A stretch of DNA of 64,000 nucleotides, from the NCBI GenBank assembly GCA_016795155.1, contig JAEUIE010000033.1, positions 1 through 64,000 of the forward strand. Direction: 5' to 3'. Origin of the DNA: Planctomycetia bacterium. GTDB lineage: Bacteria > Planctomycetota > Planctomycetia > Gemmatales > HRBIN36. The translations under genes were made by a program, and so were the position numbers. Of the stretch, positions 17,045 through 27,109 are shown piece by piece (the stretch's first letter is position 1; each line of letters opens with the position of its first letter). The notes below the pieces were generated by a model that was given only the letters and a program-made list of their open reading frames with translations, was not told the DNA's origin and ran no database searches.

Positions 17045-18238
17045 TCAGTCGCGACTTCTCACCTTGACTTCATGCTGAATACGGTCGCTCGGATGGAGAA
17101 TAACCTGATCTCCTTCGGACAATCCTCCAAGCACTTCTGCTTCGGCACTGTTCTTCCTGCCCAGTTGCAGTTTCGTCAGTTGCGAACGTTGGTTGACAAC
17201 CCGAAACACCGCCCACTCTCCTTGCGAGCGAAACAAAGCACCGGTAGGAACTTTCAGCACATCTTTTCCTTCCCAGATAACGATGCGGGCATCGACACGA
17301 TAACCATCACCCAATGCAGAATCAGACTTCTTCAGGTCATCGAAATCAATGATGATGTAAACGCGTTGTTCTTCCACCCCCAGAGCAGAAAGCTTGAGGA
17401 ATCCCGCAGGCTCAACGAGTCGTACCCGGCCCGTGAGCGTCTGTGTACCGCCCCAACGTTCCAGGAAGACGCGAGCACCCGGCTTGATTTTTACTGCATC
17501 ACTGGAGAGTACATCCACTTCCACTTCCAAATCGGTCGGATCACCCACTTCCACCAGCCTGGTGCCTGGCGTAACCGGGCCAGCACTTTCCTGGTACACT
17601 CGAAGAATTCGACCATTGATCGGCGAGTATAATTCATAGATGTCCGTCTGCTGGGAAGTGCGACTGCGAAGCAGAGCAGCTGTGGCTTGTTCGAGTTCAA
17701 ACTCCGCTACCGTAACGCGAAACTCGGCAGCTCGGAGTTCTTCCTGTGCCATGCGTTCCAGGAGTTCTGCCTGTTCATAGGCTTCGACGGACACAGCCTG
17801 TGTTGCGAAGAGCTTTTTTGCTCTTTCGTAATTGTTTTTCGTCAGCACATGTGCTTCTTTCAAGCGGGTCTGGGTGGCTTGTGCCTGTTTCAGAGCAGCC
17901 TGAAAGGCTCGGCGTCGGGCTTCAGCTTCCGCGAGAGCCCGGGCATCCAGCAGGGAGGGATCGTTGGGCAGAATGTTGGTCAGCAAGGTGCTGCCCGGCT
18001 TGACTTCATCACCGGGATGCAGTGCGATACGCTGCATGAAACCTGCCAATGGCGCCGAAACGGTATAGCGTTCCTTGATGCGAGTTCTGCCATCTTCATC
18101 TACTGTTACGAGAAGCGTTCCGCGATTCACCTGAGCCACATCCACTCTGATTGGCGCGGGCATGAAGGCATACACCAGCGCCGCCAGGATTGCGAGCACC
18201 AGAGCCGAGTTGATAATCGTTTTCATGTACCCGGGCAT
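17045..18238 (-). CDS. HlyD/MacA-type membrane fusion protein of an ABC exporter
   Basis: 397 residues with an N-terminal anchor (INSALVLAILAALVYAFMPAP). The first biotinyl-lipoyl half (YTVSAPLAGFMQRIALHPGDEVKPG) is followed by a long alpha-helical hairpin (residues about 80-185, rich in Ala, Glu and Arg). Then come the second lipoyl half (IYELYSPINGRILRV) and beta-barrel segments. Such adaptors bridge an inner-membrane transporter to the outer membrane. It is the third gene of the operon, 3 nt after the permease. No outer-membrane TolC-like gene is adjacent. Confidence 0.88.
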   Translation of the reverse strand: MPGYMKTIINSALVLAILAALVYAFMPAPIRVDVAQVNRGTLLVTVDEDGRTRIKERYTVSAPLAGFMQRIALHPGDEVKPGSTLLTNILPNDPSLLDARALAEAEARRRAFQAALKQAQATQTRLKEAHVLTKNNYERAKKLFATQAVSVEAYEQAELLERMAQEELRAAEFRVTVAEFELEQATAALLRSRTSQQTDIYELYSPINGRILRVYQESAGPVTPGTRLVEVGDPTDLEVEVDVLSSDAVKIKPGARVFLERWGGTQTLTGRVRLVEPAGFLKLSALGVEEQRVYIIIDFDDLKKSDSALGDGYRVDARIVIWEGKDVLKVPTGALFRSQGEWAVFRVVNQRSQLTKLQLGRKNSAEAEVLGGLSEGDQVILHPSDRIQHEVKVRSRD

Positions 18239-18241
18239 GGA

Positions 18242-20614
18242 TTACTCCCTTGCCTTCAAGACCGCCACCAGGTCAAGGCGATTCAGTCGATAACTGACCA
18301 ACCACGCGGAAATACCGGTAGCAATCACGGTAATCGTGATGGCCAGGGCATACGTGGATGCATGTATCACCAGGGGAAATCGCTGCGTTTCCGTATCGAG
18401 TGCAGTCATCATCAGCCAGGCAAGCAGATAACCCAGCAACAGACCCAGAGGGATAGCCAGCAGGGTGATGACAGCGAGTTCACCCAGGAACATGGTGGAG
18501 ATTTCGCTTCGGGTAAATCCCATGACACGCAAGGTTGCTAGTTCCCGACTCCGTTCCGAAAGCGAAATACGGGCATTGTTATAGACTACACCAAAGGCGA
18601 TAACACTGGCAAAGAAAACATTGAACAAGATCATCATCAGAAGATTTTCATCCAGCAATTGCTGGAAAGTGTCAATCATTTTCTGTTTCAGATTGATACC
18701 AGCGATGCGTGGCATGGATTTCATTTCGCGGTACAGTTGATCCACGTGTTGCTGGTCGACCTGCAGAAAAGCTCCTGAGCTGGATTCACCTTCTCGCATC
18801 ATCCGATGCAAGGCATCTTTATGCATATAGGCGGCAGGCTCAGTGAAATCATCGAGCAGTGCAACTAATTTTAAGCTGCGTGTCGGACGTTCACCTTCGA
18901 GGATATCCACCTCGAGCCATTCGCCGACACGGCAATCGAAGATTTCGGCCAGCTTGGCGGAGATCACCAGGCCGTTTTGCGGAATCGGTACCTCTCGCCC
19001 CTGCAGGTTGAGCAGACGATACAGTTGGCGATCATCGCCCAGACCCAGTATCGCCAGGCGTCTGCTGCGATGTTGAAAACGCAACCGGGCCGGGACAGAC
19101 CGGAACGCTTCACTCCGCAAGACGCCCGGCAGGTGCATCAGATCGTGCATCACGCGATTGCTGGTCGGCTCAATGAATGCAATGGTCATATCCTGTCGCT
19201 GTGCTGTCTTGAACGCCAGTTCCATCATTTCGCCGACTGCATCGCGGGCACAGTTCCCCATGACCACAATGGCAATGGAGAGCGCAATACCCAGACATGC
19301 AAGAACTGTCTTGAGAGGTTGGCGTTCCAGATTCCGGAGAATCATTTGCAGCGCGGGGGACAGCCATCCCTGGAGTCCGAACTTTTCCAGAAGGGTGGCA
19401 TGGTAGACTGCCGGTGCTTCCGGTCTCATGGCTTCGGCAACCGGCAGCCTGATCGCGCTCCAGACAGCCAGCGCTGTTCCAGCACCCGATGCCAGCAGGC
19501 TCACGCCCAGACTGGCCAGAACCACACCCGGCGACAGATGGAAGTAAAAGATTGGAAAGCGAAAGAAGTGGGTATACACCTGGGTAAGGGAGTATCCCAG
19601 CCAGGCCCCCATGCTCACACCCAGGATCATACCAATGACCACCAGGAGCAGAACCAGTTTGAAGTAATGCCAGCCAGTTTCCCACGAAGAATATCCAAAA
19701 GCTTTCAGCATGGCGATCTGCTCACGCTGTATGCCGATCAGGCGAGACAGCACCACATGCAGCAGGAAAGCAGTTACTGAGAGGAAAATGATGGGTGGCA
19801 GTGATGCCATGGTGCGAAGCTGATTCATTTCATTGGAAATAAACCGGTAGGAAAGCTGGTCTGCCCGGCCATAGGCTCCTGTGCCTCCGTAATCAAAAGT
19901 GAGGCGATCCACTTTTTTGATAACTTCCGCTTCAATGGTGCCGGGAAGCAGAGAAAAGGCAACGTCGTTGAACGCACCTTCCATATCAAATGCAGCGGCC
20001 AGTTGCGAATAGCCCATCCAGAAGATGCCATATCGTCGACTGTCAGGCACGAATTCACCCGGGCGAACGGGGTAGACATATTCGGGCGAAAGCACAATGC
20101 CAACGACGGTAAGTTTCTCTTTCTTGCCGTTGATCACGGCGGCCAGCGTATGGCCAGGTGCCAGTTCATGCGCCTGGGCAAAGCTTTCATGTACCAGCAC
20201 TTCTCCGGGACGATCAGGTTCAATGTTTCTCCCTCGGCGCAGGTAAAGTCTGTTCAAGAGCGGCTCGCGGCGGTCTGGAGTCGAATTGATGCGTCCCACG
20301 GCTGGTTCAGCCATGCCGGGAACATCGAGCGAAACTTCCATGACAATACGTGGCTCGAGCTGAGCGATTCCGGGAATTTCGCGCAAGGGTTCCAGCAGAG
20401 TCTGCGGTGCACGCTTGAGGTGGACGAACAGATCGGCAAAGCGAAAGCGTTCGAAAAATGTCTGTTCCGTCAGGTGCAGAGAATCGATCGTGCAGAAGGA
20501 CATAACGAAAGTGGCAACGCCACAGGCCATGACCAGGCAGATCGCCAGGGCTTGCCCTCGCATGTGATAGAGTTCGCGCAGCAGTTTACGATCCAGAACA
20601 GACATATTGCTCAC
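18242..20614 (-). CDS. ABC transporter permease with two FtsX domains
   Basis: 790 residues with an N-terminal membrane helix ([18 protein letters not shown]), a large extracytoplasmic region, and two FtsX-like blocks: residues about 270-400 ([39 protein letters not shown]) and about 660-785 ([43 protein letters not shown]). This duplicated arrangement resembles LolCE/MacB-type exporters acting on lipoproteins, peptides or cell-envelope substrates rather than importers. It begins with GTG at 20614 and overlaps the ATPase gene by 4 nt, so the two are translationally coupled. Substrate unknown. Confidence 0.88.
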   Translation of the reverse strand: MSNMSVLDRKLLRELYHMRGQALAICLVMACGVATFVMSFCTIDSLHLTEQTFFERFRFADLFVHLKRAPQTLLEPLREIPGIAQLEPRIVMEVSLDVPGMAEPAVGRINSTPDRREPLLNRLYLRRGRNIEPDRPGEVLVHESFAQAHELAPGHTLAAVINGKKEKLTVVGIVLSPEYVYPVRPGEFVPDSRRYGIFWMGYSQLAAAFDMEGAFNDVAFSLLPGTIEAEVIKKVDRLTFDYGGTGAYGRADQLSYRFISNEMNQLRTMASLPPIIFLSVTAFLLHVVLSRLIGIQREQIAMLKAFGYSSWETGWHYFKLVLLLVVIGMILGVSMGAWLGYSLTQVYTHFFRFPIFYFHLSPGVVLASLGVSLLASGAGTALAVWSAIRLPVAEAMRPEAPAVYHATLLEKFGLQGWLSPALQMILRNLERQPLKTVLACLGIALSIAIVVMGNCARDAVGEMMELAFKTAQRQDMTIAFIEPTSNRVMHDLMHLPGVLRSEAFRSVPARLRFQHRSRRLAILGLGDDRQLYRLLNLQGREVPIPQNGLVISAKLAEIFDCRVGEWLEVDILEGERPTRSLKLVALLDDFTEPAAYMHKDALHRMMREGESSSGAFLQVDQQHVDQLYREMKSMPRIAGINLKQKMIDTFQQLLDENLLMMILFNVFFASVIAFGVVYNNARISLSERSRELATLRVMGFTRSEISTMFLGELAVITLLAIPLGLLLGYLLAWLMMTALDTETQRFPLVIHASTYALAITITVIATGISAWLVSYRLNRLDLVAVLKARE

Positions 20615-21327
20615 CAGGCCAGACCGTGTGCAGAAATTTTCTTCTGATTCGTCACGATGCTGGCAATCCTGCCATCTGATAGGGAAACAATCCGATCGGC
20701 CATGCCGGCAATCACTGCATTATGCGTAATAATTGCCGTGGTTGTACCCAGTTCACGGTTCACTTTTTCAATGGCTTCGAGCACGATGATACCGGTTTTC
20801 ACGTCGAGCGCTCCGGTCGGTTCATCACAGAGCAACACATCAGGTCGCTTGGCTACCGCTCTGGCAATGGCTACCCGCTGCTGCTCGCCACCGGAAAGCT
20901 GCGACGGAAAATGGTGCATGCGATGCTCCAGGCCTACCAGTTTCAACGCCTCGGCAGGCGACATGGGTCTCTCGGCAATTTCTGTAATGAGCTTCACGTT
21001 CTCCATTGCTGTCAGGCTAGGTATCAGGTTGTAGAACTGAAAAACAAAACCAACATGTTCCCGGCGGTATCGAGTCAGGGCAGTATCATCGTTCGCCATC
21101 AAGTCGTGATCGCGATAATGCACGGTACCCGAAGTGGGAACATCCAGACCACCCAGAATATTGAGCAGAGTTGATTTGCCACTGCCCGAAGGTCCCAGCA
21201 GTACGACAAACTCGCGTGCGTAAAGATCCAGGTCCACGCCTCGCAGCGCATGGACTTCCACTTCACCCATGCGATATATTTTGGTCAAGCCACGAGCCTG
21301 GAATACGGGTTCTAACTCTGCGGGCAC
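20611..21327 (-). CDS. LolD/MacB-type ABC transporter ATP-binding protein
   Basis: 238 residues with Walker [11 protein letters not shown]-loop [18 protein letters not shown], signature [14 protein letters not shown], Walker [12 protein letters not shown] and H-loop IITHN. The PSLTAxENV motif is typical of LolD/MacB ATPases that power FtsX-type permeases. It is the first gene of the three-gene exporter operon and overlaps the permease start by 4 nt. Confidence 0.92.
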   Translation of the reverse strand: MPAELEPVFQARGLTKIYRMGEVEVHALRGVDLDLYAREFVVLLGPSGSGKSTLLNILGGLDVPTSGTVHYRDHDLMANDDTALTRYRREHVGFVFQFYNLIPSLTAMENVKLITEIAERPMSPAEALKLVGLEHRMHHFPSQLSGGEQQRVAIARAVAKRPDVLLCDEPTGALDVKTGIIVLEAIEKVNRELGTTTAIITHNAVIAGMADRIVSLSDGRIASIVTNQKKISAHGLAW

Positions 21328-21672
21328 GAAAGATGTTCACCAAGTAAATCAATGACTTATCGATCATCGCTGACACCGTCAGCAGCATCAAGGCTAATTG
21401 TCCATTGAGTTGGAGATTCAACTTGCATATGTGCAGCATGATTGGAGCAGCAGGATTGCAACAGCCAGTATTTTTTTTCAAATCCAGAGAATTCACGACA
21501 ACACGATTTTGATACAAGTATCTATTTGATAAGCATTTACATTAAGTACATCGAGGATAAAAAGTGGGCTAGGCAAGTTGGGGGAATTGAGCTATTCTTC
21601 TGCCACGCGGCAACTGCCGCGCTTTACGTGACATCATGGATGATGTTACATCGGCCAGGCCAGGAGGGCATC
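21328..21672. other. divergent intergenic region, A+T-rich
   Basis: 345 nt between the ABC exporter operon (leftward) and the Tad operon (rightward). It is clearly richer in A and T than the flanking genes, with a T8 tract near 21472-21479, as expected for two promoters. An open frame starts at 21442, but its N-terminal 77 codons look non-coding. I could not fix a promoter pair and saw no repeat. Confidence 0.4.
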
Positions 21673-22134
21673 ATGTCGAGTCGCCGAGCTATTCAGCGAA
21701 ACAGACGTTGCGCTCGTGGACCTGCCCAGAGGCGGCGGGGGGTGCTGGCGTTTGAACTGCTTCTGATCCTGCCATTATTGTTACTGTTAATACTGGCTAT
21801 GGTGCAGTTCAGTTTGACGTTACACGCCCGGCAGCAACTGGTAGCAGCCTCTCGAGAGGGATGTCGAGTGGCTGCCCTGGGTGGTAACCAGGAAGCCATT
21901 GAAAACACCATCAAGCGGGTTCTGGGCAACGGCCGATTGGCTGATGCCGAGATTGATATCACCGATGAAGCGGGGACACCCATTACCGCCGAGCAGATCA
22001 TTCCCACGGGCGAACCGATTTCAGTCTGGCTCAGGCTGCCTACGGTGCATGTGGTGCCTGATCTGCTTCGGTTCATGGGATACAGCATTCAAAAAGATGA
22101 ACTCATCGCCCGAACAGTGATGCGTCGGGAATAA
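21673..22134 (+). CDS. TadE-like pilus assembly protein
   Basis: 153 residues from ATG 21673, preceded by AGGAGGG at a good distance; the in-frame upstream codons are not used. An Arg-rich cytoplasmic N-terminus is followed by RRGVLAFELLLILPLLLLLILAMVQFSLTLHARQQLV. That is the TadE signature: a prepilin-like hydrophobic helix with a conserved glutamate, then ASREGCRVAA. TadE-type pseudopilins join Tad/Flp pilus assembly. It is the first gene of the local Tad block. Confidence 0.8.
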   Translation: MSSRRAIQRNRRCARGPAQRRRGVLAFELLLILPLLLLLILAMVQFSLTLHARQQLVAASREGCRVAALGGNQEAIENTIKRVLGNGRLADAEIDITDEAGTPITAEQIIPTGEPISVWLRLPTVHVVPDLLRFMGYSIQKDELIARTVMRRE

Positions 22135-22182
22135 CTACCGTTCACGGATGGAACGGCAGAGCGATTAGCAAGGAGGCGGGCC

Positions 22183-23361
22183 ATGCGAGCGAGCACGATG
22201 TTTGCCCTGATCGTGGCAGTGTTAGTGGGGCTGGGAGCAGCTGTTGCTGCCAAGGCCACCGGCGTGTTCAATCCGCCTGAGCCGAAGAAGGAACCACCAC
22301 CCATCATGGTGCTGGCCGCTGCCACGAACATTTTTGAAGGCAACATGATTCAGTCTGCCGATGTGCGGACACGCCCTGCCACGGCTCAGGAAGCGGATCA
22401 ACTGCGGCGTGGCGAGTTGCTCCCACCCATGGTGACAGCAGCGACGAAGCGGTTTGCCAAGATGAGCATTCCGACCGATGCAGCAATTCGAATAGATTTC
22501 CTGGAAGACCTGGCACCACCGACGGAACTACGAGCACGAGTAGCACCGGGGCTGCGGGCCGTGAACCTGGCCATTCCCAAGCACCATGCTGCTGGTGGGC
22601 TTATCAACGTGGGCGACTGGGTGGATGTACAATTGATGGCGGCGATTGAATCACCGGCAGTGCCACTCCCTGGCGGCGCGGCTGCAGCGGGTGGAACTAC
22701 TGCACAGGCAGCGATTATCACCCGCGCAGCACGCGTCATTGCCAAGCGCAACAGCCTGTGGCCCGTCAACACGCCACTTGGCCCCGATTGTCCAGTCAAC
22801 TTCACGCTGGAAACCAACCCTTACCGTGCTTCATTGATCGAATTTGCCAAGGACAAAGGCACATTGGTGCTGTTGCCTGTAGGCGATCAGGACAAGAAAG
22901 TCCTGGAAGCCCGACGACAGGAATCAATGAACCAGATGTCCAACGGCAATGGTGTCTACCCAGTGTCCTACAACATGGCTGAGTCCAAAGAGTATCGTGA
23001 AGAAGATAAGCGTGTCGGCGATTTTCTCAACGGAAACTATGTGATCAGTGAATCAGACCTCGTTCGCATCTTTCAGTTGAAGTACGTGCCTCCAACGCCA
23101 CCCAGCCCGGAACGCAAGATTGAAAAAGTGGTGGGCATCAGCACGGCTGGTTACAACCGTGGGCATCCTGGCAGCAGTGATGTAGGAAGCGATGAGGGTA
23201 ATGCCGGAGCCATTTCTCGCCGCAGTGGTCCTTCCACCGGTGAACCGGGTTCTTACACGGTAGGCGGTACAACCGCGAGTCCATTCCGGTTTCGTCCGCC
23301 TGATGCTTCTTCCAACTGCAATTCGTGCCAGAACAGTAAGGCCAAGTGTGGCCAGAAGTAA
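22183..23361 (+). CDS. cpaB: Flp pilus assembly protein CpaB (RcpC)
   Basis: 392 residues opening with an exported or anchored helix (MFALIVAVLVGLGAAVAAKATGVF). An SAF-type domain follows (IMVLAAATNIFEGNMIQSADVRTRP, residues about 45-70), then the CpaB core with LRAVNLAIPKHHAAGGLINVGDWVDVQLM. CpaB/RcpC acts in the periplasm with the Tad secretin. A GAGGCGGGCC ribosome-binding region precedes the ATG at 22183. The C-terminal 60 residues are Gly/Ser/Pro-rich with a CNSCQNSKAKC cysteine cluster, which is unusual. Confidence 0.85.
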   Translation: MRASTMFALIVAVLVGLGAAVAAKATGVFNPPEPKKEPPPIMVLAAATNIFEGNMIQSADVRTRPATAQEADQLRRGELLPPMVTAATKRFAKMSIPTDAAIRIDFLEDLAPPTELRARVAPGLRAVNLAIPKHHAAGGLINVGDWVDVQLMAAIESPAVPLPGGAAAAGGTTAQAAIITRAARVIAKRNSLWPVNTPLGPDCPVNFTLETNPYRASLIEFAKDKGTLVLLPVGDQDKKVLEARRQESMNQMSNGNGVYPVSYNMAESKEYREEDKRVGDFLNGNYVISESDLVRIFQLKYVPPTPPSPERKIEKVVGISTAGYNRGHPGSSDVGSDEGNAGAISRRSGPSTGEPGSYTVGGTTASPFRFRPPDASSNCNSCQNSKAKCGQK

Positions 23362-23395
23362 GGAACGGATTGTTAACACACTTTGAAATACTGCC

Positions 23396-24634
23396 ATGCT
23401 CAACAGCACATCCACTCACCGAAGACAGCACAGCCGACGAGGCGCCGCCTGGCCCCTGTTGCTGGCCAGCCTCGGTCTGGTGATGGCTGCATCTGCCCTG
23501 GCGGTTGATGCCGCGATGCTCTGGCAGGCCAGGCAGGAACTGCAGGTAGCTGCTGATGCATCAGCCCTGGGCGCCATGCTGGAACTGGCAGATGATCAAC
23601 TCCTTCGCCAGTTTCCTGGCGGCATAAAGCAGGCGACGGATCGCGCTGCCGATATGTCAGTCGTACTGGCTAATCGCCATCACGTTTTAGGTGTACCACT
23701 TCGACTCGAACCGTTTGACTCGCCGGAAAGGGATTTCACTCTGGGTTTCATTGATGACCCTTCTTCGCCCCTGCAGCCTGTTGTGGAAGATTTCGACAAT
23801 CCCAACATCAATGCTCTGCAGATAACCGCTCGGCGAACACGCGAACGGGGCACACCAGTTGGGCTGTTCTTTACCCGTTTGTTCCGCCTTTCATCAGCTA
23901 ATGTTGCAGCCAGCGCCACGGCGATGCTCGAACGACGAGTGATTGGCTTCAGGCCAGCGGGTGATATCCGCATTCCTTTGATGCCCATTGGCATACTGTC
24001 AGATCCCTCGGCAATCGAGGAACGATCCTGGGAAGCACAGATTGACAAGCCATTGTCAACGGGTGCAGTTCGCGATCAATGGATGTTTGACAAGTCAAAT
24101 CAGACATGGTCAACAACTGACGATTCTCAACAGATGGGTGATGGGCTGCCCGAAATGCAGGTGACCATTCCGCTGGAAGGCAACTTGGAAGAAGCCAACG
24201 GCATCATGCTGCAGTTTGGGCCAGTTTCACCACAGCAGTGGCGTGAACAGGCTACTCGCGGGCTTGGCCTGGAAGACCTGGTAGATTTCCAGGGACAACT
24301 CAGCCTGAACTGGGATGGCTTGCTGCCTGTAGAACAGGCTGCGATGCCTGCAGAAAAAGCCAGGCGTTTGCTCATGGATACGCTGGAGCAACTGAGTGAA
24401 CGTGGCATCGCCCGCGTCTGGCCATTGTACATCCAGGTTTCAGGCAATAGTGACGAGAACCCATCCGGATATATGATCCGTGGCTTTGTTGCGGCACGCA
24501 TTGCCCAGGTTCAGGTGAACGAACAATCGCTGCAACTGACGTTGCAGCCTACCGTCTTGATTACCAATACCGCATTGACACAGTTATCCGCAGAAGCCAA
24601 CCCATATGTCGGGAAGGTGATGCTGATCAAATAA
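23396..24634 (+). CDS. TadG-like pilus assembly protein
   Basis: 412 residues. A short basic N-terminus leads into RRGAAWPLLLASLGLVMAASALAVDAAMLWQARQELQVAADASALGAML, the TadG N-terminal pattern in which one helix is followed by an invariant ADAAALA-like stretch. The rest is a large extracytoplasmic domain with no motif I can name. It follows cpaB by 34 nt and precedes the CpaF ATPase, consistent with one Tad transcript. Confidence 0.8.
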   Translation: MLNSTSTHRRQHSRRGAAWPLLLASLGLVMAASALAVDAAMLWQARQELQVAADASALGAMLELADDQLLRQFPGGIKQATDRAADMSVVLANRHHVLGVPLRLEPFDSPERDFTLGFIDDPSSPLQPVVEDFDNPNINALQITARRTRERGTPVGLFFTRLFRLSSANVAASATAMLERRVIGFRPAGDIRIPLMPIGILSDPSAIEERSWEAQIDKPLSTGAVRDQWMFDKSNQTWSTTDDSQQMGDGLPEMQVTIPLEGNLEEANGIMLQFGPVSPQQWREQATRGLGLEDLVDFQGQLSLNWDGLLPVEQAAMPAEKARRLLMDTLEQLSERGIARVWPLYIQVSGNSDENPSGYMIRGFVAARIAQVQVNEQSLQLTLQPTVLITNTALTQLSAEANPYVGKVMLIK

Positions 24635-24710
24635 GCGCGGTCTTGAGCCAGTGGTTCGATAACGAGCAGGTTGCTGGACACGCTTCCTGTGAGGAACACT
24701 GGTATGAGTG

Positions 24711-24786
24711 CTCCCGGAAATCAAGGGGTTGGAGGTGAGGGAAAGTATGATCCCCGCCCTCTCCCCTGATCCTTTGCTTCCGGGAG
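24711..24786 (+). other. dyad upstream of cpaF
   Basis: CTCCCGGAA (24711-24719) and TTCCGGGAG (24778-24786) are exact reverse complements 58 nt apart, just before the cpaF ribosome-binding site. In RNA the intervening segment would loop out, possibly limiting read-through or translation between tadG and cpaF. Function is speculative. Confidence 0.3.
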
Positions 24787-24808
24787 TCAACAAACAAGGA
24801 TGCTCAAC

Positions 24809-26161
24809 ATGCCAGCCATCAGCACTCAGGAACGAGCCGTTCGGCACCAGCGACTCAAGGCAGACATTCATCGGCAGATGGTCGAAATGCTCGACGTCAG
24901 CAAGCTGGGACACTGGCCCGAAGAGCGACTTCGACGGGAACTGCGCGGCCTGGCTGCAAGGTTGCTGAGCCAGACACACGAACTGCTGACAGAAGATGAA
25001 CGGGAAAAACTCGCTGATGAAGTAATTGATGAAGCATTCGGCCTGGGGCCGCTGGAAGGGCTTCTCGCTGATCCACAGATTACTGATATCCTGGTGAATG
25101 GGCCGAAGTCCGTCTTTGTCGAACGTCAAGGTAAGCTGGTCGCCACGCCCATTGTGTTTGCTGATGAACATCATCTGATGCAGATTATTCAACGTATTGC
25201 CAGCAAAGTAGGGCGACGGGTGGATGAACAATCGCCGATGGTGGATGCCCGTTTGCCTGATGGCTCGCGTGTGAATGCGGTGATTCAGCCACTGGCGCTG
25301 GAAGGCCCCATGCTTTCCATTCGCCGGTTTGGCGTGCGACTGGGAATGGAAGAACTGCTGGAGATTGGCTCGGTACCTCCCGAAGCCATGGTATTCTTAC
25401 AGGCAGCGATTGAAGCCCGCATCAGCGTGCTGGTCAGTGGCGGAGCTGGTTCAGGCAAAACCACGCTGCTCAATGCCCTGTCCCGATCCATTCCCCATGA
25501 TGAGCGACTGGTCAGCATTGAAGATGCAGCGGAACTGTGCCTGCAACAACCACATGTGGTGAGGCTGGAAACCAGACCCCCCAACATGGAAGGTGCGGGC
25601 GAGGTCAAGCAGCGTGATCTGGTGAGAAATTCACTGCGTATGCGTCCTGACCGGATCATCATCGGCGAAGTGCGCGGGGCGGAAGCACTTGATATGCTGC
25701 AGGCGATGAACACCGGGCATGAGGGTTCGCTGACTACGATTCATGCGAACGATGCTCGTGATGCTCTAGCCCGCCTGGAAATGATGGTGATGATGGCAGG
25801 GTTTGAATTACCCGTGCCCGTGATTCGACAGTACATCCGTTCCGCGATCACCATCGTGGTGCATTTGTCAAGACTTAAAGGTGGTAAGCGAAGGATGATG
25901 CGACTCTGTGAAGTCACTGGCTTGAAAGACGGACGTTATCTGGTTCGCGACCTGTTCCGCTACCAGCAACAGGGTGTTCGCAACGGCATGGCGTATGGAA
26001 CGTACTATGCTACAGGTAAATTGCCGAAATGCATGGCACGTATTCGTGCAGCTGGCATCCACCTGCCTGATGATCTGTTCGTCAAACGCTGTCTGCCTGA
26101 AGCAGATTATGAAGAAATCACTCCATCGCATAGCTTAACTTCCCAGGAGTTCACACTATGA
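24809..26161 (+). CDS. cpaF: Tad/Flp pilus secretion ATPase CpaF (TadA)
   Basis: 450 residues from ATG 24809, with AAGGA 8 nt upstream; an in-frame ATG at 24800 is too close to that site. The type II/IV secretion ATPase fold shows GPLEGLLADPQITDILVNG, Walker A GGAGSGKTTLL (211-221), the Asp box SIEDAAEL and Walker B-like RPDRIIIGEVRGAEALDML, then GHEGSLTTIHAND. It energises pilus assembly from the cytoplasm. Its end overlaps tadB by 4 nt, showing translational coupling. Confidence 0.95.
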   Translation: MPAISTQERAVRHQRLKADIHRQMVEMLDVSKLGHWPEERLRRELRGLAARLLSQTHELLTEDEREKLADEVIDEAFGLGPLEGLLADPQITDILVNGPKSVFVERQGKLVATPIVFADEHHLMQIIQRIASKVGRRVDEQSPMVDARLPDGSRVNAVIQPLALEGPMLSIRRFGVRLGMEELLEIGSVPPEAMVFLQAAIEARISVLVSGGAGSGKTTLLNALSRSIPHDERLVSIEDAAELCLQQPHVVRLETRPPNMEGAGEVKQRDLVRNSLRMRPDRIIIGEVRGAEALDMLQAMNTGHEGSLTTIHANDARDALARLEMMVMMAGFELPVPVIRQYIRSAITIVVHLSRLKGGKRRMMRLCEVTGLKDGRYLVRDLFRYQQQGVRNGMAYGTYYATGKLPKCMARIRAAGIHLPDDLFVKRCLPEADYEEITPSHSLTSQEFTL

Positions 26162-27090
26162 GTCAGGAACAAATCCTGGTAGCGATTGTCAGTGGTGTGA
26201 CAGCGACCGTCGTGATGGCAGGTTATCTGATTTGCCACCGCATCCTGGTGAATCGACGGGTGGCTGCACTAGCAGCCTTATCGATGGAAGATCCAACACT
26301 GGAATCGGCGCTGCCGCTGCCACCTGCCAGAGACTGGTCGGAACGGGTGGATCGACGCTTTGCCGACCTGGTACACAATTCCGGACTGGATGCCAGCGTC
26401 GAACAGGTGATCGGCCTGATTCTGCTTTGTTGTGTCGGCTCTGGTGCTGGTTTCTATCTCTGGCGTGGTGAACTCTGGCTGGGACTGTTTGGTTTCATAC
26501 TGGGTTTGGCCTTATCGTTTGGCTATCTGCTGTTTCGTGCCGGTCGGCGACGCTGGCAGATGCATCAGCAGATGCCTGATGCTCTTTATCTGCTTTCGCG
26601 ATCGCTCCGAGCTGGCATGGGGCTTGAACATAGTTTTCACCTGGTCTCACAAGAAAGCCCGCAGCCGCTGGGTGATGAATTGCGTCGGGTTTCGGAACAA
26701 GTGAAACTCGGGTTGGCTGTACCAGCAGCGCTTCAATCAGCGAGTGAGCGCGTGGGGTTGCTCGATTTCAGTGTGTTTTCTGCCATCCTTTCAATCCATC
26801 GACATACGGGCGGGCAGTTGCCTTTGCTTCTGGATCGCCTGGCGGCAGGCATTCGTGACCGCGTTCAGTACCAGGGACAGTTCCGCGCTGCAACAGCTAT
26901 GGGGCGGGTGAGTGCGATTGCCCTGGGTGCCGCAGTGCCTTGCATTTTCCTCTGGTACATTCTGTTTCAGCCGGAAACGGTGCAGATGTTTGTGCAGACT
27001 CCGGGTGGAATTGCCATGCTGGGTGTAGCAGGAATACTGGAAATCGTTGGCGTGCTCTGGCTCTACCGCATTCTCAAGACGGATATGTAA
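26158..27090 (+). CDS. tadB: Tad pilus inner-membrane protein TadB
   Basis: 310 residues of the GspF/T2SSF-like platform family. It has an N-terminal helix (ILVAIVSGVTATVVMAGYLI), central helices near 90-130 and the cytoplasmic motif QMPDALYLLSRSLRAGMGLEHSF. LLLDRLAAGIRDR and C-terminal helices follow (ALGAAVPCIFLWYILF, IAMLGVAGILEIVGVLWLY). It starts inside the last codons of cpaF and forms the membrane platform with TadC. Confidence 0.9.
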   Translation: MSQEQILVAIVSGVTATVVMAGYLICHRILVNRRVAALAALSMEDPTLESALPLPPARDWSERVDRRFADLVHNSGLDASVEQVIGLILLCCVGSGAGFYLWRGELWLGLFGFILGLALSFGYLLFRAGRRRWQMHQQMPDALYLLSRSLRAGMGLEHSFHLVSQESPQPLGDELRRVSEQVKLGLAVPAALQSASERVGLLDFSVFSAILSIHRHTGGQLPLLLDRLAAGIRDRVQYQGQFRAATAMGRVSAIALGAAVPCIFLWYILFQPETVQMFVQTPGGIAMLGVAGILEIVGVLWLYRILKTDM

Positions 27091-27109
27091 TCCATCGACG
27101 AGGTACCGC